Shown: positions 49,301 to 60,671 of the stretch, one piece after another
How the letters are laid out: each line of letters opens with the position of its first letter
Position numbering within the stretch: position 1 is the first letter of the stretch
Made by a program: the position numbers and the translations under genes
Assembly: GCA_001949185.1 (NCBI GenBank)
Contig: BDGG01000013.1
Span: forward strand, 540,408 to 604,407
Direction: 5' to 3'
Length of the DNA: 64,000 nucleotides
Origin: Ramazzottius varieornatus
Taxonomy: Eukaryota > Tardigrada > Eutardigrada > Parachela > Ramazzottiidae
The notes under the pieces: generated by a model
What the model was told of the DNA's origin: nothing
Databases searched by the model: none
The model's input: the letters and a program-made list of their open reading frames with translations, nothing else

Positions 49301-52177
49301 CATCGGGATTGTAGCTGGCAGCACCTGCGCACTACTGGCTGTGTTGGCCGCCATTTTAGCCCGTCGGCGATATACCAGAGAGAAAGCTGCATCGCGTTCT
49401 TGGATGATCAAGTTCGAAGATGTCCAGTATCCACGCGACGTTCAGGAATGGCTGCGCCGGCGCTACACCATCATCGACGACGGTGCGGGAGGCCTGGCTG
49501 TGTCCGAAGCAGTGCGCATGGCCAAGAAGGCCATTTCGGGAAAGGACAGCGGTGGAAAGTTGGCACCAGATGATGAAGTGAGGCGCACCACGCTCGGCCC
49601 CGGAAGAACTATCAGCCACAAACACGGCATTGTCAAAAGCCAGCCGGTGACCATCCGGTACTGCCACAAGGACTTGGTACCTATTGTACCCAGGGTTCTG
49701 CGGGAAGCCAAGTTGATCAGGAGCTTGAAGCCTAATGACAACATCATGCAGTTTGTCGGTGCTAGTGTTGAATGGAAAAAAGTGGCAATTTTCTACGAAT
49801 ATTGCTCCAAAGGCACTTTACAGGTTCGTTAAAGACGATACAGTAATAATCCTCAGTTCATGAATACGTCCCAGCAAATTCAGTCTAACAGAGAGTGTGC
49901 GGTAAACGTCAAACGCTATTTCCGTTGGTCAAGCAAACTTAAATAACAACCAAAGGTACCGATCAACCGCACGGCAAGTTTGTCACGCGACGTTGTAATG
50001 ACGCACATGTTCGCCAGACGCAAACAACCTATCATACTAGCTTGCTCAGCCTTGTAGAAAGAGCCTCAGTGACATATCCAAGAAGTGGGGACTAACACTG
50101 TATTCCGCCCCCGTGATATGTCACCAGCAAAAGTGGAAAAAAACCAACTTGGTGGACAAATGATTTAATTGGGCTCTGTATCGGCATTTTGTTTCAAAGG
50201 ATTTGCTAGCGAACACGCAGCTGAAACTGGACTGGGTCATGCGCATCTCCATCACGACAGATATTCTTCGCGGTCTGGCCTTTATCCACCAATCTCCCCT
50301 TGAGGCCCACGGGCGCCTGACGTCCAAATGCTGCTACATCGACGCTCGGTTTGTCCTCAAGATCGGCGACCATGGTCTACCCAGCTTCTTCTCACTGAAC
50401 GCCGATGAGACAGAAGAGCTGAAAGATACCGGTGACATCTGGCAGATGCTGCTGTGGACTGCCCCTGAACATATCGGCATGATGCTGGGCCAGTCCTACG
50501 TTCACAAGCCCACGCCCACCTCTGAGCCTTTGCGCATCAGCATGCTGGAGAGAACGCCGGGCTTTTGGGCCAGATGCTTCAAGAAGAACAACAGCATCTA
50601 TCCAGGTATCATTGACCGGGAAGCCTATGTGGCCACCTCGCTGAAGATGGGAACCAAGCAGGGAGACATCTACAGTTTTTCCATCATCTTCACCGAGATC
50701 ATCACGCTGGGGAAACCGTATGGCATGTACTTGCCGTACATGACTGCTGAAGGTAATCAGCTTATAGTTCCACTTTCAGTAATGTGTTTTGTACCATAAC
50801 ACTAAGGCGACGTTTAGAGATCGTGACCAAAGTCAGGGACCGTCTAAGTCAAGTCAACCCATTTCGTCCGGACATCAGGGCAGAAGACTGCGCCCACCCG
50901 GAAATACTATATCTCTTGGAACGATGTTGGAATCAGAGTTATAACCATCGGCCTTCCATCATCCAAGTTCGAGCAAAGATGAAGGACATCGGCGACGACA
51001 TGTATGTCCACTTACTGTATCTTGGCTGGTCTCTGCGCGTCATCCGAGGACTGTGTGTGTTTTAGGGGGCTTAGCGGTAAAACAGCATCGGTTATGGACA
51101 TTATCCTGACTCAGATGGAGGAACAAGCGGCTATTTTACAAGCTACTATAGTCGAGAAGACAAAGATTATGGAAGCGGAGAAGACCAAGACATTCCAGCT
51201 CTTCTCTCAGATTCTTCCCCGGTCAAGAACATGCCTATCTTCGATTCCCAACTCACTTCACGTGTAACGTAGTTCCCTTTTGTTTTCAGGACGATCGCTG
51301 AAAGACTACGGCACGAGGAAGTCATCTCCGCCGAGCTGTACGATATTGTGACTGTCTTGATTTGCGACGTGGAGAATTTCGGTGATATCGTGGCCGAATG
51401 TACGCCAACTGAGACCATCGAATTCGCCGGCGACCTCTTCAGCTATTACGAAACCAACATTGCCGAGTTCGAATGTATCAATGTGGACTTTTACAACACC
51501 CTTGTACTGGTGAGTCGGTCCCTGCTAGTTTATCTGGCAAACGGAAGCTTGACTGGAAGACATAACCAACTTTTCCTGTACATAGGTGGCGTCAGGGTTA
51601 CCGGTTCGAAATGGCATCTTCAACGCGCGTGAAATCGGTAGATTGGCCTTGTCTTTGCTTTTCAACACTATCACGTTCCGGCCTCGGCATGATACGAGTG
51701 AGCGGTTGAAACTGAAAATGGCTGTCCACACCGGACCGGTCTTTGCTGGGATAGTAGGCGAACTCAACCCGCGATACAGTGTTTTCGGCGAGACCATCTT
51801 TGTGACGCATCGACTACTAGCTGTAACCAAAGGTAACCAACTTGGCCTACCTGACCAGGTCTGGGGCGCGACGCTAGGTGTCGACCTGATTTTATGGGGT
51901 TGTTTTTAGGCTTTACCATTCGATGCAGCGCATCAGCTCAAAATTTGATGGAAACCTTTGGAAGCTTCGTCTTGAGCCGAATGGACGAGATCTTCATCAA
52001 GGGCAAAGGCATGCAGCCCACGTATCAGCTCTTTGGAGAAAACGGTAAATGCAAACCTAGACTTTGTACGGTACCAACAGCAAACCAAAAGTTGACCTTC
52101 CTTTGCCTCCAGCGAGTCCCGCCATGCAGCGTCTGGAAGCGGATTTTCGGGCAGTATACCCCGATAGTGGGCTCTGA
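46343..52177 (+). CDS. receptor guanylate-cyclase-like protein G2, degenerate cyclase (about 1195 aa)
   Basis: Complete receptor gene. Exons: 46343-46663, 47401-47848, 47920-48080, 48309-48654, 48720-48811, 49007-49136, 49288-49823, 50200-50752, 50818-51001, 51066-51221, 51290-51509, 51586-51832, 51910-52044, 52113-52177 (TGA). All junctions keep frame; only the end of exon 3 is uncertain. Order: signal peptide (RWIVLITVITCSV), ANF-type ectodomain (YYHNSTARAI, CGYDEASAGC), TM (about IIGIVAGSTCALLAVLAAIL), kinase-homology domain (DARFVLKIGDHGL, WTAPEH), coiled coil (MEEQAAILQATIVEKT), cyclase domain. The first metal Asp stays (ICDVENFGD), but ETIGD is replaced by VDFYNT, the catalytic Asn by Phe (GETIFVTHR) and YCLFG by YSVFG. 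HTGPVFAGIVG is retained, so the fold is kept but cGMP synthesis is unlikely. No frame breaks, so the gene is maintained. Confidence 0.9.
46795..47195. repeat. dispersed repeat family R4, copy 1 (split by MITE E)
   Basis: Matches 60672-60905 through TAGCTAAAATGA, CTGCAACGTCA, AGCTCCGGAAAGCA and TTACAGTCGGA. The match is interrupted by MITE copy E. In G2 intron 1. Confidence 0.7.
46985..47138. mobile_element. CACGCA MITE, copy E (degenerate)
   Basis: A 154-bp TA-flanked copy inserted into repeat R4; interior diverged but TTTTCTACGGTTAAATT is kept. Confidence 0.75.
48826..48924. repeat. 99-bp fold-back, arms GGCGG(T/C)GGATGCGGT
   Basis: Left arm GGCGGTGGATGCGGTGACCG and right arm its near-perfect inverse, around a 35-bp AT-rich loop. 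In the G2 intron before the membrane-proximal exon. The ends recall the GGCGGTGA ends of the 32331 insertion. Confidence 0.75.
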
Positions 52178-52630
52178 CGAAACCGACGGCTGCAACACTC
52201 TCAGCCGAAGGGGACAGCCGAACGTAGAAAACTGTCAACGAGTTGACGAGACTCGCGCCATGATGCGAATCTGCGCTAATACTTCATGGTTTTATAAGCT
52301 GCAGTTGGAATTCTGTATTCCCTTCACAAATCATTCTTGCTGGTCATCATCGTTCTAGCTTAACATAGCGATCCTCCAACTTGCACTTCAAATGCTTACG
52401 AACAAAACAAACGAATCAATCAAAACAAATTAACAGGCAGGTAGTCGTTCGCGCCAATACGGGAAGCGTGGTGCGCGACGGAAGGCGTTCTCGGCTGAGA
52501 TGATCCAACAACAGTTAGCGTTCCAGTAGTCATCGAATACGCCTCTAACGCAAAGAAATGCCATCGTCAGGCACAGTGTCCGAAATATTCAATACCCATT
52601 CCGGTTTCATGATACCAAAAATGGTGGTTC

Positions 52631-52897
52631 TTACTGTGTGCAGTATTGCTGCCATGAGCCGAACTCTGCAGGATACATCTTGCAGGTAAAGTATGGTGTC
52701 TTCTTCCAGTTGGCCGAGCGGGCTTTGGGGCAGTCGTCAACGTATTCTTCCTGGTCCCGGAGCTTCATGAGTTCTGCTTGTGCCTTGAATCTTTCCATCA
52801 GGGCAACCGGATCATTCATGTCCACACCATCAAATATGTCTCCTTGCACAAAGGCTAACAAAACCACCAACAGCATCGACTTTATCAAGTAGATCAT
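52631..52897 (-). CDS. small secreted protein, 88 aa, unknown
   Basis: Single-exon frame with ATG 52897 and stop at 52631. Residues 1-19 form a clear signal peptide (MIYLIKSMLLVVLLAFVQG). The mature part is about 69 residues, acidic then basic, with three cysteines (DDCPK, FTCK, YCTQ) and aromatic C-terminus. It has its own TATA-like box (52927-52934). No dibasic neuropeptide layout and no family recognised. It lies between the G2 3' end and the SLC6 3' end. Confidence 0.65.
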   Translation of the reverse strand: MIYLIKSMLLVVLLAFVQGDIFDGVDMNDPVALMERFKAQAELMKLRDQEEYVDDCPKARSANWKKTPYFTCKMYPAEFGSWQQYCTQ

Positions 52898-52926
52898 GAT
52901 GTTGAGCTGTCACAGATCTTCTCAGG

Positions 52927-52934
52927 AGTATATA
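52927..52934 (-). promoter_or_regulatory. TATA-like box for the 88-aa secreted protein
   Basis: Minus-strand TATATAC about 30 bp 5' of the ATG at 52897, followed by CTCC; close spacing implies a very short 5' UTR. Confidence 0.45.
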
Positions 52935-53308
52935 CAACACGGGTGTATGGCTCCGAGATTTTTGAGTACGACTATACTAGTCGTTTGTCGTTAGTACAAT
53001 GATCGGCAGAACTTTTAAAACGGGATTTTTGGTTTATCCGACAGATTCAACCTCATTACGGTTGGAGTCTCATAGCGCGCATACTTTCCCGTTCCCTCAA
53101 CAAACCATCTAAACATGGTCTTCCGGTTGCTAGACAGCTGACAAATTTCCTTCGTTCAAACTTCTACGGTGAAATGCCGAACAGAAAAGAATGCACACAA
53201 AAGCAGGAGACTAGCAACAAACTTCAATCCTCGAAACTAAACTATCTAGTCATCAGACATCACTTTCAGACTAGGAAGAAATTCTCCACAGTATTTTTTG
53301 GCTCATGC
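52935..53308. other. intergenic
   Basis: About 370 bp between the secreted-protein promoter and the SLC6 stop codon; nothing recognised. Confidence 0.5.
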
Positions 53309-56300
53309 TCATTTCTTTCCATCGTAACCTTCGTTGTCATACATGTACAAATTCGGTCCTCCATTTTCGTGAAGTTTCACAGACGAGAAAGTGAAGTCAG
53401 TTGTCACAGCGTTTGCAGTGTAGCCTTCCATGATTTCATCTGGCCATAAGCTCTGATGGAATTTCTGCAACCAATACCGCACCATGAAAACCAGATCGAG
53501 AACTGAATATCGACTCTCAGATTTTACCTCCGCCAAAGTATTGCCTTTTGCTTGGTAGACAGCAACGATAGCCCATATGGGCAGCTGGATGATGGACACC
53601 ATAGCTAAGACCCAGCCAAGCCCATCCGCAAAAGCCGGAAGGTCGCCTCCGTGGTTTAATGGCGTGTAGAAGGCAAATGACATAACAAGAACGATCTGCA
53701 GCCAAAATTATCAATACAAGAGCGTGTGAAAGAGAAATTGTCGAGGTTAGACTTTTTGAGCTTACGATGACAGTCAGTGGAGCCAGTAGTCCCCAGGTGG
53801 ACCTATGCAAGATAAAATCATGGCAAAGGCTCTAGGTGTTGCTCTTAAAACTGACTGAAGTCACTTACGTCCAGTAAATGTTAAACTTCCGGTCGAGCAT
53901 TCCCTCAATGTCATCCAGAAATCTTCGGAGTCCATACACCCACGCTAATATCATTAGCTCTAATAGAGCGGGGAAGAGAACACTGAAACCTCCAGCGTAC
54001 GAATCGAAAATCAGAAAAATTTCGACACCTCCCTGTGAAGAGACGACGCACCTTTATCTCGCCTCTCTCATTTCATCAATATGGTTTATGTGCCTTACTT
54101 GCGTCACAAAAGGTATTCCGACGAGGAAGCAAACGAAGCATGTTAATCCGCAAACCATCGGCTTTTTCTCCCGCAGTTTTGGCCATTCATCGTAAAAGAT
54201 TGTCAGGACAGTTTCCAATGCACCGATTTCGGAACCTAATCCAATGGTATAAAGCCTGTAATACAGCAAGTGTATAAAGCAAACCGAAGACCATGGCCAA
54301 CCGGTATGCGGTCGCGCAACTGCCCAACTCACATGACGAAAAACAAGATGGACCACAAATGGGGTACAGGCATCCGATTGAATGCTTCGGGGAAGGTAAC
54401 AAATGCCAGACCAGGGCCTTCTTCCGCTACCACATCAATTCCCACATTCATCTGACGAGCCAAGTATCCCAGCACGGAAAACATGGCCACTCCGGAGATA
54501 ACACTGGTGGCGGTGTCTGCCACCGACACAATCATTGCATCTCTGAGAACAGTAACAAGTGACTTGCAAAGGGGGAAAAGAAATTAATGTACGGATGGAG
54601 TTCTCCTACTGGTAGCAGTTGTTGTTTCTTTTATTGTATGATCCCAGCATGACCAACGCTCCGAAACCGACAGACAGCGAGTAGAACATCTGTTCCGCCG
54701 CATTTCTCCAGGTCTAAAATAATTACAGGTTTGTTGTCACAGTCCGTTCTTGAGAGCCGAGCACCGCATAAAGCACTTACTTCAACGTCCAGCAGTTTAT
54801 CGAACTGAGGGTAAATGAAATATTTGATACCATCCGCCGCCCCTTCCAGGGACGCACCTACAAGACGGCGCAAACAACTCGGTGCACTTTATCCCAATTC
54901 TAGTCTTACCATACAAAAAAGATGCAATGAGTGACGCCTGCTGACGTCTTTGTCTACAGTAACTTACCTCGTCCAAGGATGATGAAAAGAACGATGAATG
55001 GCAATGTGGAAGTGACGTAGACGACCTTGCCGGCGGTCTTGATACCCTTGAAAATCAGACGGAGAATATTTTTAGTACACTGTAAAATCTGTGGGCCACT
55101 ATGCTGATGACTGGATACAGTAGATGATGCAAACTTACCTTGACCAAAGTGAAGAAGATGACGACCCAAGAACCGGCCAAATTAGCCAGCAATATCCAGT
55201 TAACGTCCCCCATATCGCCCAACCCGTATGACTTGGTATCCCCTTTCTTATACTTTTGCAAAATAACCCTGTCGTAGTACTGCTGGGATACCGAGTACTT
55301 TTTCTCCTTTATCTCCGTGCCGTTAAAGAATTCCAACACCGGCACATATGGGCTCATCACCGAAATATCGGTCTGGTTGACGTAATTCACCGGTACGCAC
55401 GTTTCATAGTGCGCCCATTCATTATGGCAGAAATGATCACCCCATGGCACATCTTCACCTTTGAATGCTGATATCAACGTCACCCTGAAAGAATAGTGTC
55501 AGACACGACCGATAACCAGTAAAACTAATGAGCGTTTTGATAATACACAAGACGCAGACCTGATACCAGAAATAGTATGACGTCCATGCCATGATGACCA
55601 CTAGAACAACAGAAAACTCTGCGTCGGAAATGGGTCATTGGAAATCACTTCACTGAATTCGTTTCTAAAGTGGCGCACTCATCTATTCAATAACAACGGG
55701 ACAGTGCGCCACTGGGCATAACGATTTGGGTAAAATAATTTCAGTACTGCACGTTCCAAGTGCAGATCGATCAACCAATCAATCGAGACCCCAAAGAGCG
55801 GGCAAAATTGCTTACCGTAGTACATTGAAATCATGGCTTGGATGATACATTGTGCGATACCGATGCCTCGCCCTATTGGGGAGACTTTCTTCCATATCGT
55901 GACCGGCCCTTCTTGATGATACTGACCGAAGGCCATCTCCATGAAGTACATGGGTCTCCCGCACAAGAAGAGAATAATGAGGTACGGTAGAAGAAAGGCA
56001 CCGCCTCCGTTTGAGTAAGCCAGATATGGGAAGCGCCAGACATTGCCGAGGCCAACCGACATGCTGATGCAGGAAAGGACGAACTCGGCCTTGTGGTCCC
56101 ATTGCACTCGGGCTGGTGTATTCGGGTCTCCTTCGGTCTGCGTTTCGACTTGGCCACTGCTCGGTGGGATCGTGGTGGCTACAGTGGAAGTGATGGTTGT
56201 CAGCTCAAATGATCCCTTTTTACCCTGTCAACGAGTACGATTGCTAAACATGAAAAATTCCCGTCGATGCTGAGCGGCAGATTTCTCACGCTGCCAAAGG

Positions 56301-56334
56301 TTCAGGATCGTAAACAACACATAAACCATACCAT
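53309..56334 (-). CDS. SLC6 sodium-coupled neurotransmitter/amino-acid transporter (658 aa)
   Basis: Twelve-TM plasma-membrane symporter of the Na+/Cl- neurotransmitter family. Exons (minus): 56334-56332 (ATG alone), 56224-55816, 55600-55567, 55484-55139, 55079-54968, 54857-54781, 54713-54610, 54542-54333, 54255-54099, 54032-53869, 53802-53766, 53695-53528, 53464-53309; every phase fits. Seen: TM1 [10 protein letters not shown], extracellular loop 2 with two Cys and sites NQT and [11 protein letters not shown] before TM5, TM6 [14 protein letters not shown]7 [11 protein letters not shown], and SLC6-type C-terminus. TM1 has Gly where monoamine carriers have Asp, so an amino-acid-like substrate is likelier. 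Unusual: TM7 has Asp where nearly all relatives have Asn, and TM8 has GLGSE where GLDS is usual. The ATG lies 20 bp after the stop of G3. Confidence 0.93.
55668..55715. repeat. AAGTGGCGCA hairpin, SLC6 intron 2
   Basis: Arms AAAGTGGCGCACT and AGTGCGCCACTG around TCAATAACAACGGG. Confidence 0.75.
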
Positions 56335-56354
56335 GTTTGATAACAGAGCGGCCT

Positions 56355-59300
56355 TCACAGACAGAAGCTGAAGTCTAAAGATATGGAATCGGGGAACGTT
56401 GCAGAAGAAGTCACTTTGCTCACCGGGATGCGGTTGTATGGGTGAAACGAGCCGGAGGAAGGCTTCTGCTGTTCTGCATCTAGGAGCGGTTGGCGTTCGC
56501 TGGAAGATAATCTAGCTTTTAACCTGAATATGGTCGAGTAGCCTAGATGCTGCGTACAGTTAGTCCGAGCAATACGAAACTACGAGTCTATGTGGCTATA
56601 ATATGGGTCCAGTCATAGAAAGATATTGGTTTACGTAAAGCCATTCCAGAAAGCACGATAATCCGAATACTTCTGCGCAACCATACGGCATATCTAAAAC
56701 AAAGGAGCTATTCGATGAGGCCAGCTTAGCCTAAACGGCCATTATCATACACAGTGAAAGGCGGCGTTCCGTATCTTTTACTGCTTGCTATTATCTACCG
56801 TTGCACGACAAACAAACGCATAATCACTCCATGCTAGGAATCATGAATGGCCACACTAGGCCGCCGCGGAAAATACCCGTGAGTTGAACAACATCGAACG
56901 ATCATCATCGAGAGAACTGAAAAATCTGCCACTCAATCTCTAGTGCAACCTCGAATAGAAGGTGAGCTGCTCTTGTTGCAAATGTATCGAGCTGAATAAT
57001 GTTCGTTCCCTTTGATAAACGGCGTACCTAATAAGGACATCTGTTATTTCTTTGCTGAAACAGGCTTTGCTGAGACTATATATAGGTTAGTTCCGGCAAC
57101 AGGGTTCTTACCTTATCGCTGTCATGATAAATATTCCGAACAGAATGATCAAAGCTGACAAGATGTAGAGAAGAAGACTGAGAATAGATGCGTCCCCTAC
57201 CGGAAACATGACCCACTATACCTCAAATGCCAACAAATGAAACTAGGGAGGATTTGTTTTGACGTTTTTCACAGCTATTCATCGTACCATTTTTCCCACA
57301 GTAACCTTTGTCACCACTAAAACCACACCTGGGTTCATTCATCGGAACCACTCCATGAGGCCAGCTAGGCTCTCTGCCAAATAGCTCGACAATTCGCCTT
57401 CGCTGTCCGTCTAACAACAAGACTTTCTGCGAGTAATACTTCAAATGGTATGTTACACGGTGAGAACCATTCAATCACGCTGCACGCAAACCTGGAACTC
57501 TCCCGAACTGTTATCAAATTGGTTTAGTTTGTAATCGGGAGTCTTTCGTCCCTTTTCATCGATGTATACTTTTCCTCCCGGAGAATAGAAAGCTTGGTAG
57601 AAGAAACATCGTGCAAATCTTTCCCCGTCCCACAATGAGGACGAAGCAGGGCCTGCGCCGACAGAGTCCAGGAAAAGTCCCAACTTCTGTTGGTGGCGAA
57701 ACCTCGTTGTCGTGAGTGAGCGAGTAAGAATACCCTAACTATGCATTGACTTACCTGTCCGATCAACCCAACGATCTCGTAGGCCGAAAGCAAGCTGACT
57801 GGAACCTGAAACAGACCTGAAACCTCACGAACTAGGATAGATCACACGTGAAGTCTAAATTAGAGCTATTAAAAACCAGACCAGGCCACTTAGAAAGAGG
57901 TTTATATCGTTTATGTGGTTCGTGGTTTGACATCCAAGCCGAACCACCTCAAACCATATAGCATCTCAAACCGGTTTCGATCTCACGCCAAACCATATGA
58001 ACCACTGGTTTATGTGGTTTAATATGGTTCGCGGTAAAGGGAAATTTCATACGAAATCTACAGGTTCTGTGCTAGAAGTGGGGCCGAAATTGGCCGTCCG
58101 ACAGTGTCTATCTTTTTCCCCCCACTGCCACCGTCCGCAACCACATCGTTCTGAGTTCCACGTGATGCACAGCCTTAACTGGGTGAGCACTGTGTCATAA
58201 GCTGCGCGACATCAGAACTACGCCTTCCGTCAGGTAAAAATCACAGTTCCGGCAGTGTTGAACAACACTGCTGGTGGAGAAATGATTGCACTACCGGATG
58301 GCTTGCCATGGTGCTTTTTTAATTCCAACACGCGCCAGTTTTGCCTGTTTGCGTCTATTTGTAGAGAAACCAGCAACGGTCGCTCAACTTCTTATGTCCT
58401 CGGTGGTTATTTTCGTTGATTAGTCAATTGAAGGAAACTATGTCAGAATTTACTATGTACTGGTGATCAAAAACCTGTTCGCAAACCGGTTCAAACCGAT
58501 GGTTTATGTGGTTTGCTTTAAATGGTCTGGTTTGGAGTTTAGACCAGACCACTTTTGGTGGTTTGCGGGAGAAACCATCTTCATTTAACCGGTTTGGCAT
58601 GCAAACCACCACTTAAACCAAACCAAACCAAACCAAACCATATGGTTCAAACCGCTAACAGCTCTAGTCTGAATATTCCTCACCGTTGCGTTCCTGTCGA
58701 AAGACGTTTCGATCCGAGTATGGTCTCGTAGTAGTCTGCTGATCTCCTGGTTGTCGTCCGACGTTACACTTCTGGCCATTGTAGAGACATCCACTGACGT
58801 ATAAATAACCGAGTGGAACGCTGGGCGAGCCAAAGCGTCCAGTGAGTCGTTATGACACCAACGCAATGGTGGAAAACCACGGAGCTTCCACCAGAGGTTG
58901 CATAAGCACATACACCTGTGACACATTGCGGGCTTTTGGAATTGCTCGTACCGACGCCGTCCTATACTGAATCATGTTTGGCTTCACTTACGAATTCGTT
59001 ACTTGCCATGTTGAGTTTCTCGGTTTCCACCTGCAATCAATCGATACGTGGACAAATATTCTTCCCTCTTACCGTCTTCGGCAAACAGGCACGGTCGCCA
59101 CCAGCGATTAGCTTTACCAGAAGTCGTCGTGTGGTCGAAACATGCACCATCGGTATGGCAACTGCGAGATCAAAACAAGACAGAAAATTCTCTGTTTGAG
59201 TCGAAGTCATTGAACTGCATGCCCACTTCACATTTAACTTACTGCGTGTCTTCTTCCGTATGGAATTCAGCATGCGGGTATAGTCGCTGGTGTTCTGAGT

Positions 59301-60165
59301 ACTGCCAGCAAACCTGATATCGTGAATTCTGAAGGTGTCGGTTGGCAGGGCTTTATGTAACTCGCCACACATTACCCGGTAGAATATGTTACCCAGCGGT
59401 TCACCAGTATCGCACAACAGAGCGAATGTGGTCCACTTGTAACGATGTAGCAAGCTAGGGACAAAGCTCTGTATGAGCGCATTGTCGATGGCAGTAGCGG
59501 ACAAAATGGTGGGGTACAGAGACTTGTCGGCAATCGCCTCCGGAAAGGTGCCAGCCCTACACAATTAATGGCGTTCACATGAGATGGAAAAAACCAGAGT
59601 AAGGAGGGTGAACCTACACGTAGACAAGTGGGACACTGAGACCTGTTCAAATGTTCATAAGTTAAACGATTGCTCAATCAACCGAAAAAAAACGCCAGCT
59701 CGGCAGCCACAACACTTGTCATTTTTGCTCGAGACTGCGACCGTTGAGCACGGGTACATATCTGGATCAACTAATCAACGACTGGACTTGCTGGTGATAA
59801 GCGGTGCCACCGCCAAAAGTTCCGGGGCTCCCACTGTAAGATCAAGTGCCGTCAGTCTCGTACGGCAACATTCGGCAGCACGGCTAGGAACCGCGACTTA
59901 CTGAAAGAGATGATCACTACGGGCATGTCTGGTGGTCGAGTACGATAATAATATTTGGAGATAATGTCTCCCAACGGGGTATCGGCTGACTTATTGTAAC
60001 CATGAACAGAGTCCAGCAGCAACCGGAGTTTTCGACCAGAAGATGGCAGAGAATTAGCTCTTTTCACTGCCAGATCGACGACGGAAGAGTAGTACATCAT
60101 GTCAGAGGGAAGGGTCGCCAGGATGAGAACATCGAAAACTATCGCGGGCCCAGCAATAGCAGTGT
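56355..60165 (-). CDS. ANF/natriuretic-peptide-receptor-like protein G3, short tail, no cyclase
   Basis: Receptor with ANF-type ectodomain and one TM but only a 56-residue cytoplasmic tail, similar in plan to the vertebrate clearance receptor NPR-C. Exons (minus): about 60165-59902, 59833-about 59783, 59556-59243, 59161-59118, 59030-58992, 58915-58684, 57805-57755, 57686-57492, 57426-57288, 57196-57112 (TM, SLLLYILSALIILFGIFIM), 56523-56355 (TGA). Motifs: DLAVKRANSLPSS, HRYKWTTFALLCD, GKVYIDEKGRKTPDYKL, EPRCGFSGDKGYC. A signal-peptide exon was not found. Exon 58915-58684 has one base too many (frame break near 58853-58865), and the second exon does not fit the phase of the third. The gene may be decaying or the assembly may contain indels. 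A strong donor inside the last exon (GTGAGC, after NRIP) could splice into SLC6. Confidence 0.75.
57863..58664. mobile_element. AAACCA-rich fold-back element, 802 bp
   Basis: TA-flanked, ends GAGCT(A/G)TTA...TAACAGCTC. Many copies of AAACCA / TGGTTT in both orientations, including (AAACC)-type runs near 58616-58638, giving strong self-complementarity. Non-coding; in an intron of G3. Confidence 0.65.
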
Positions 60166-60671
60166 ACCGTCACGGGACCTCTCCCATCTCTTTATTCTAC
60201 TGTATCAAAGATCAAGTATAGACCAATGCCGTGCGCACTTGAGGCACTTGAATCTGACTCATTAGATCTGATGAAAGCCGTACAGGCTGCAGTGAACCAT
60301 TAGCAAACGTTCTACAGACGTTGCCAGAAAGGCCAGACGATCCCATGTTTTCAGTACGATCGAATAGGAAGAAAAAAATCTTAAAGACATGCTTGCTGCG
60401 CTTGAATATGTTCCCCTTGTTGTTCCTCCATTTTTCCACTGGAAGCCATTGCGAGTTTCAATCCTAGTCAATTTGCCTGAAGGATAGTGACCTATTATTT
60501 AATCGAAAAATAAGCATAAGGCAGATCCGGTGCGCCATGTCTGAGACAGGGCAGACTCGCCAGCTTGTTTTGAAATGTCCCACTGGTGACATGCAGTGCT
60601 CATCAGTATATTAAAGCCCGAGGCCTCAGACCTGCAAAATGTCGTGACATCACGCAGATTAAGCTGCTACT

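Noticed and set aside
60212-60439. Minus-strand 75-codon frame upstream of G3 as a signal-peptide exon or cyclase tail
   Set aside because: No clear signal peptide, no supported donor in phase with the next exon, and no cyclase motif.
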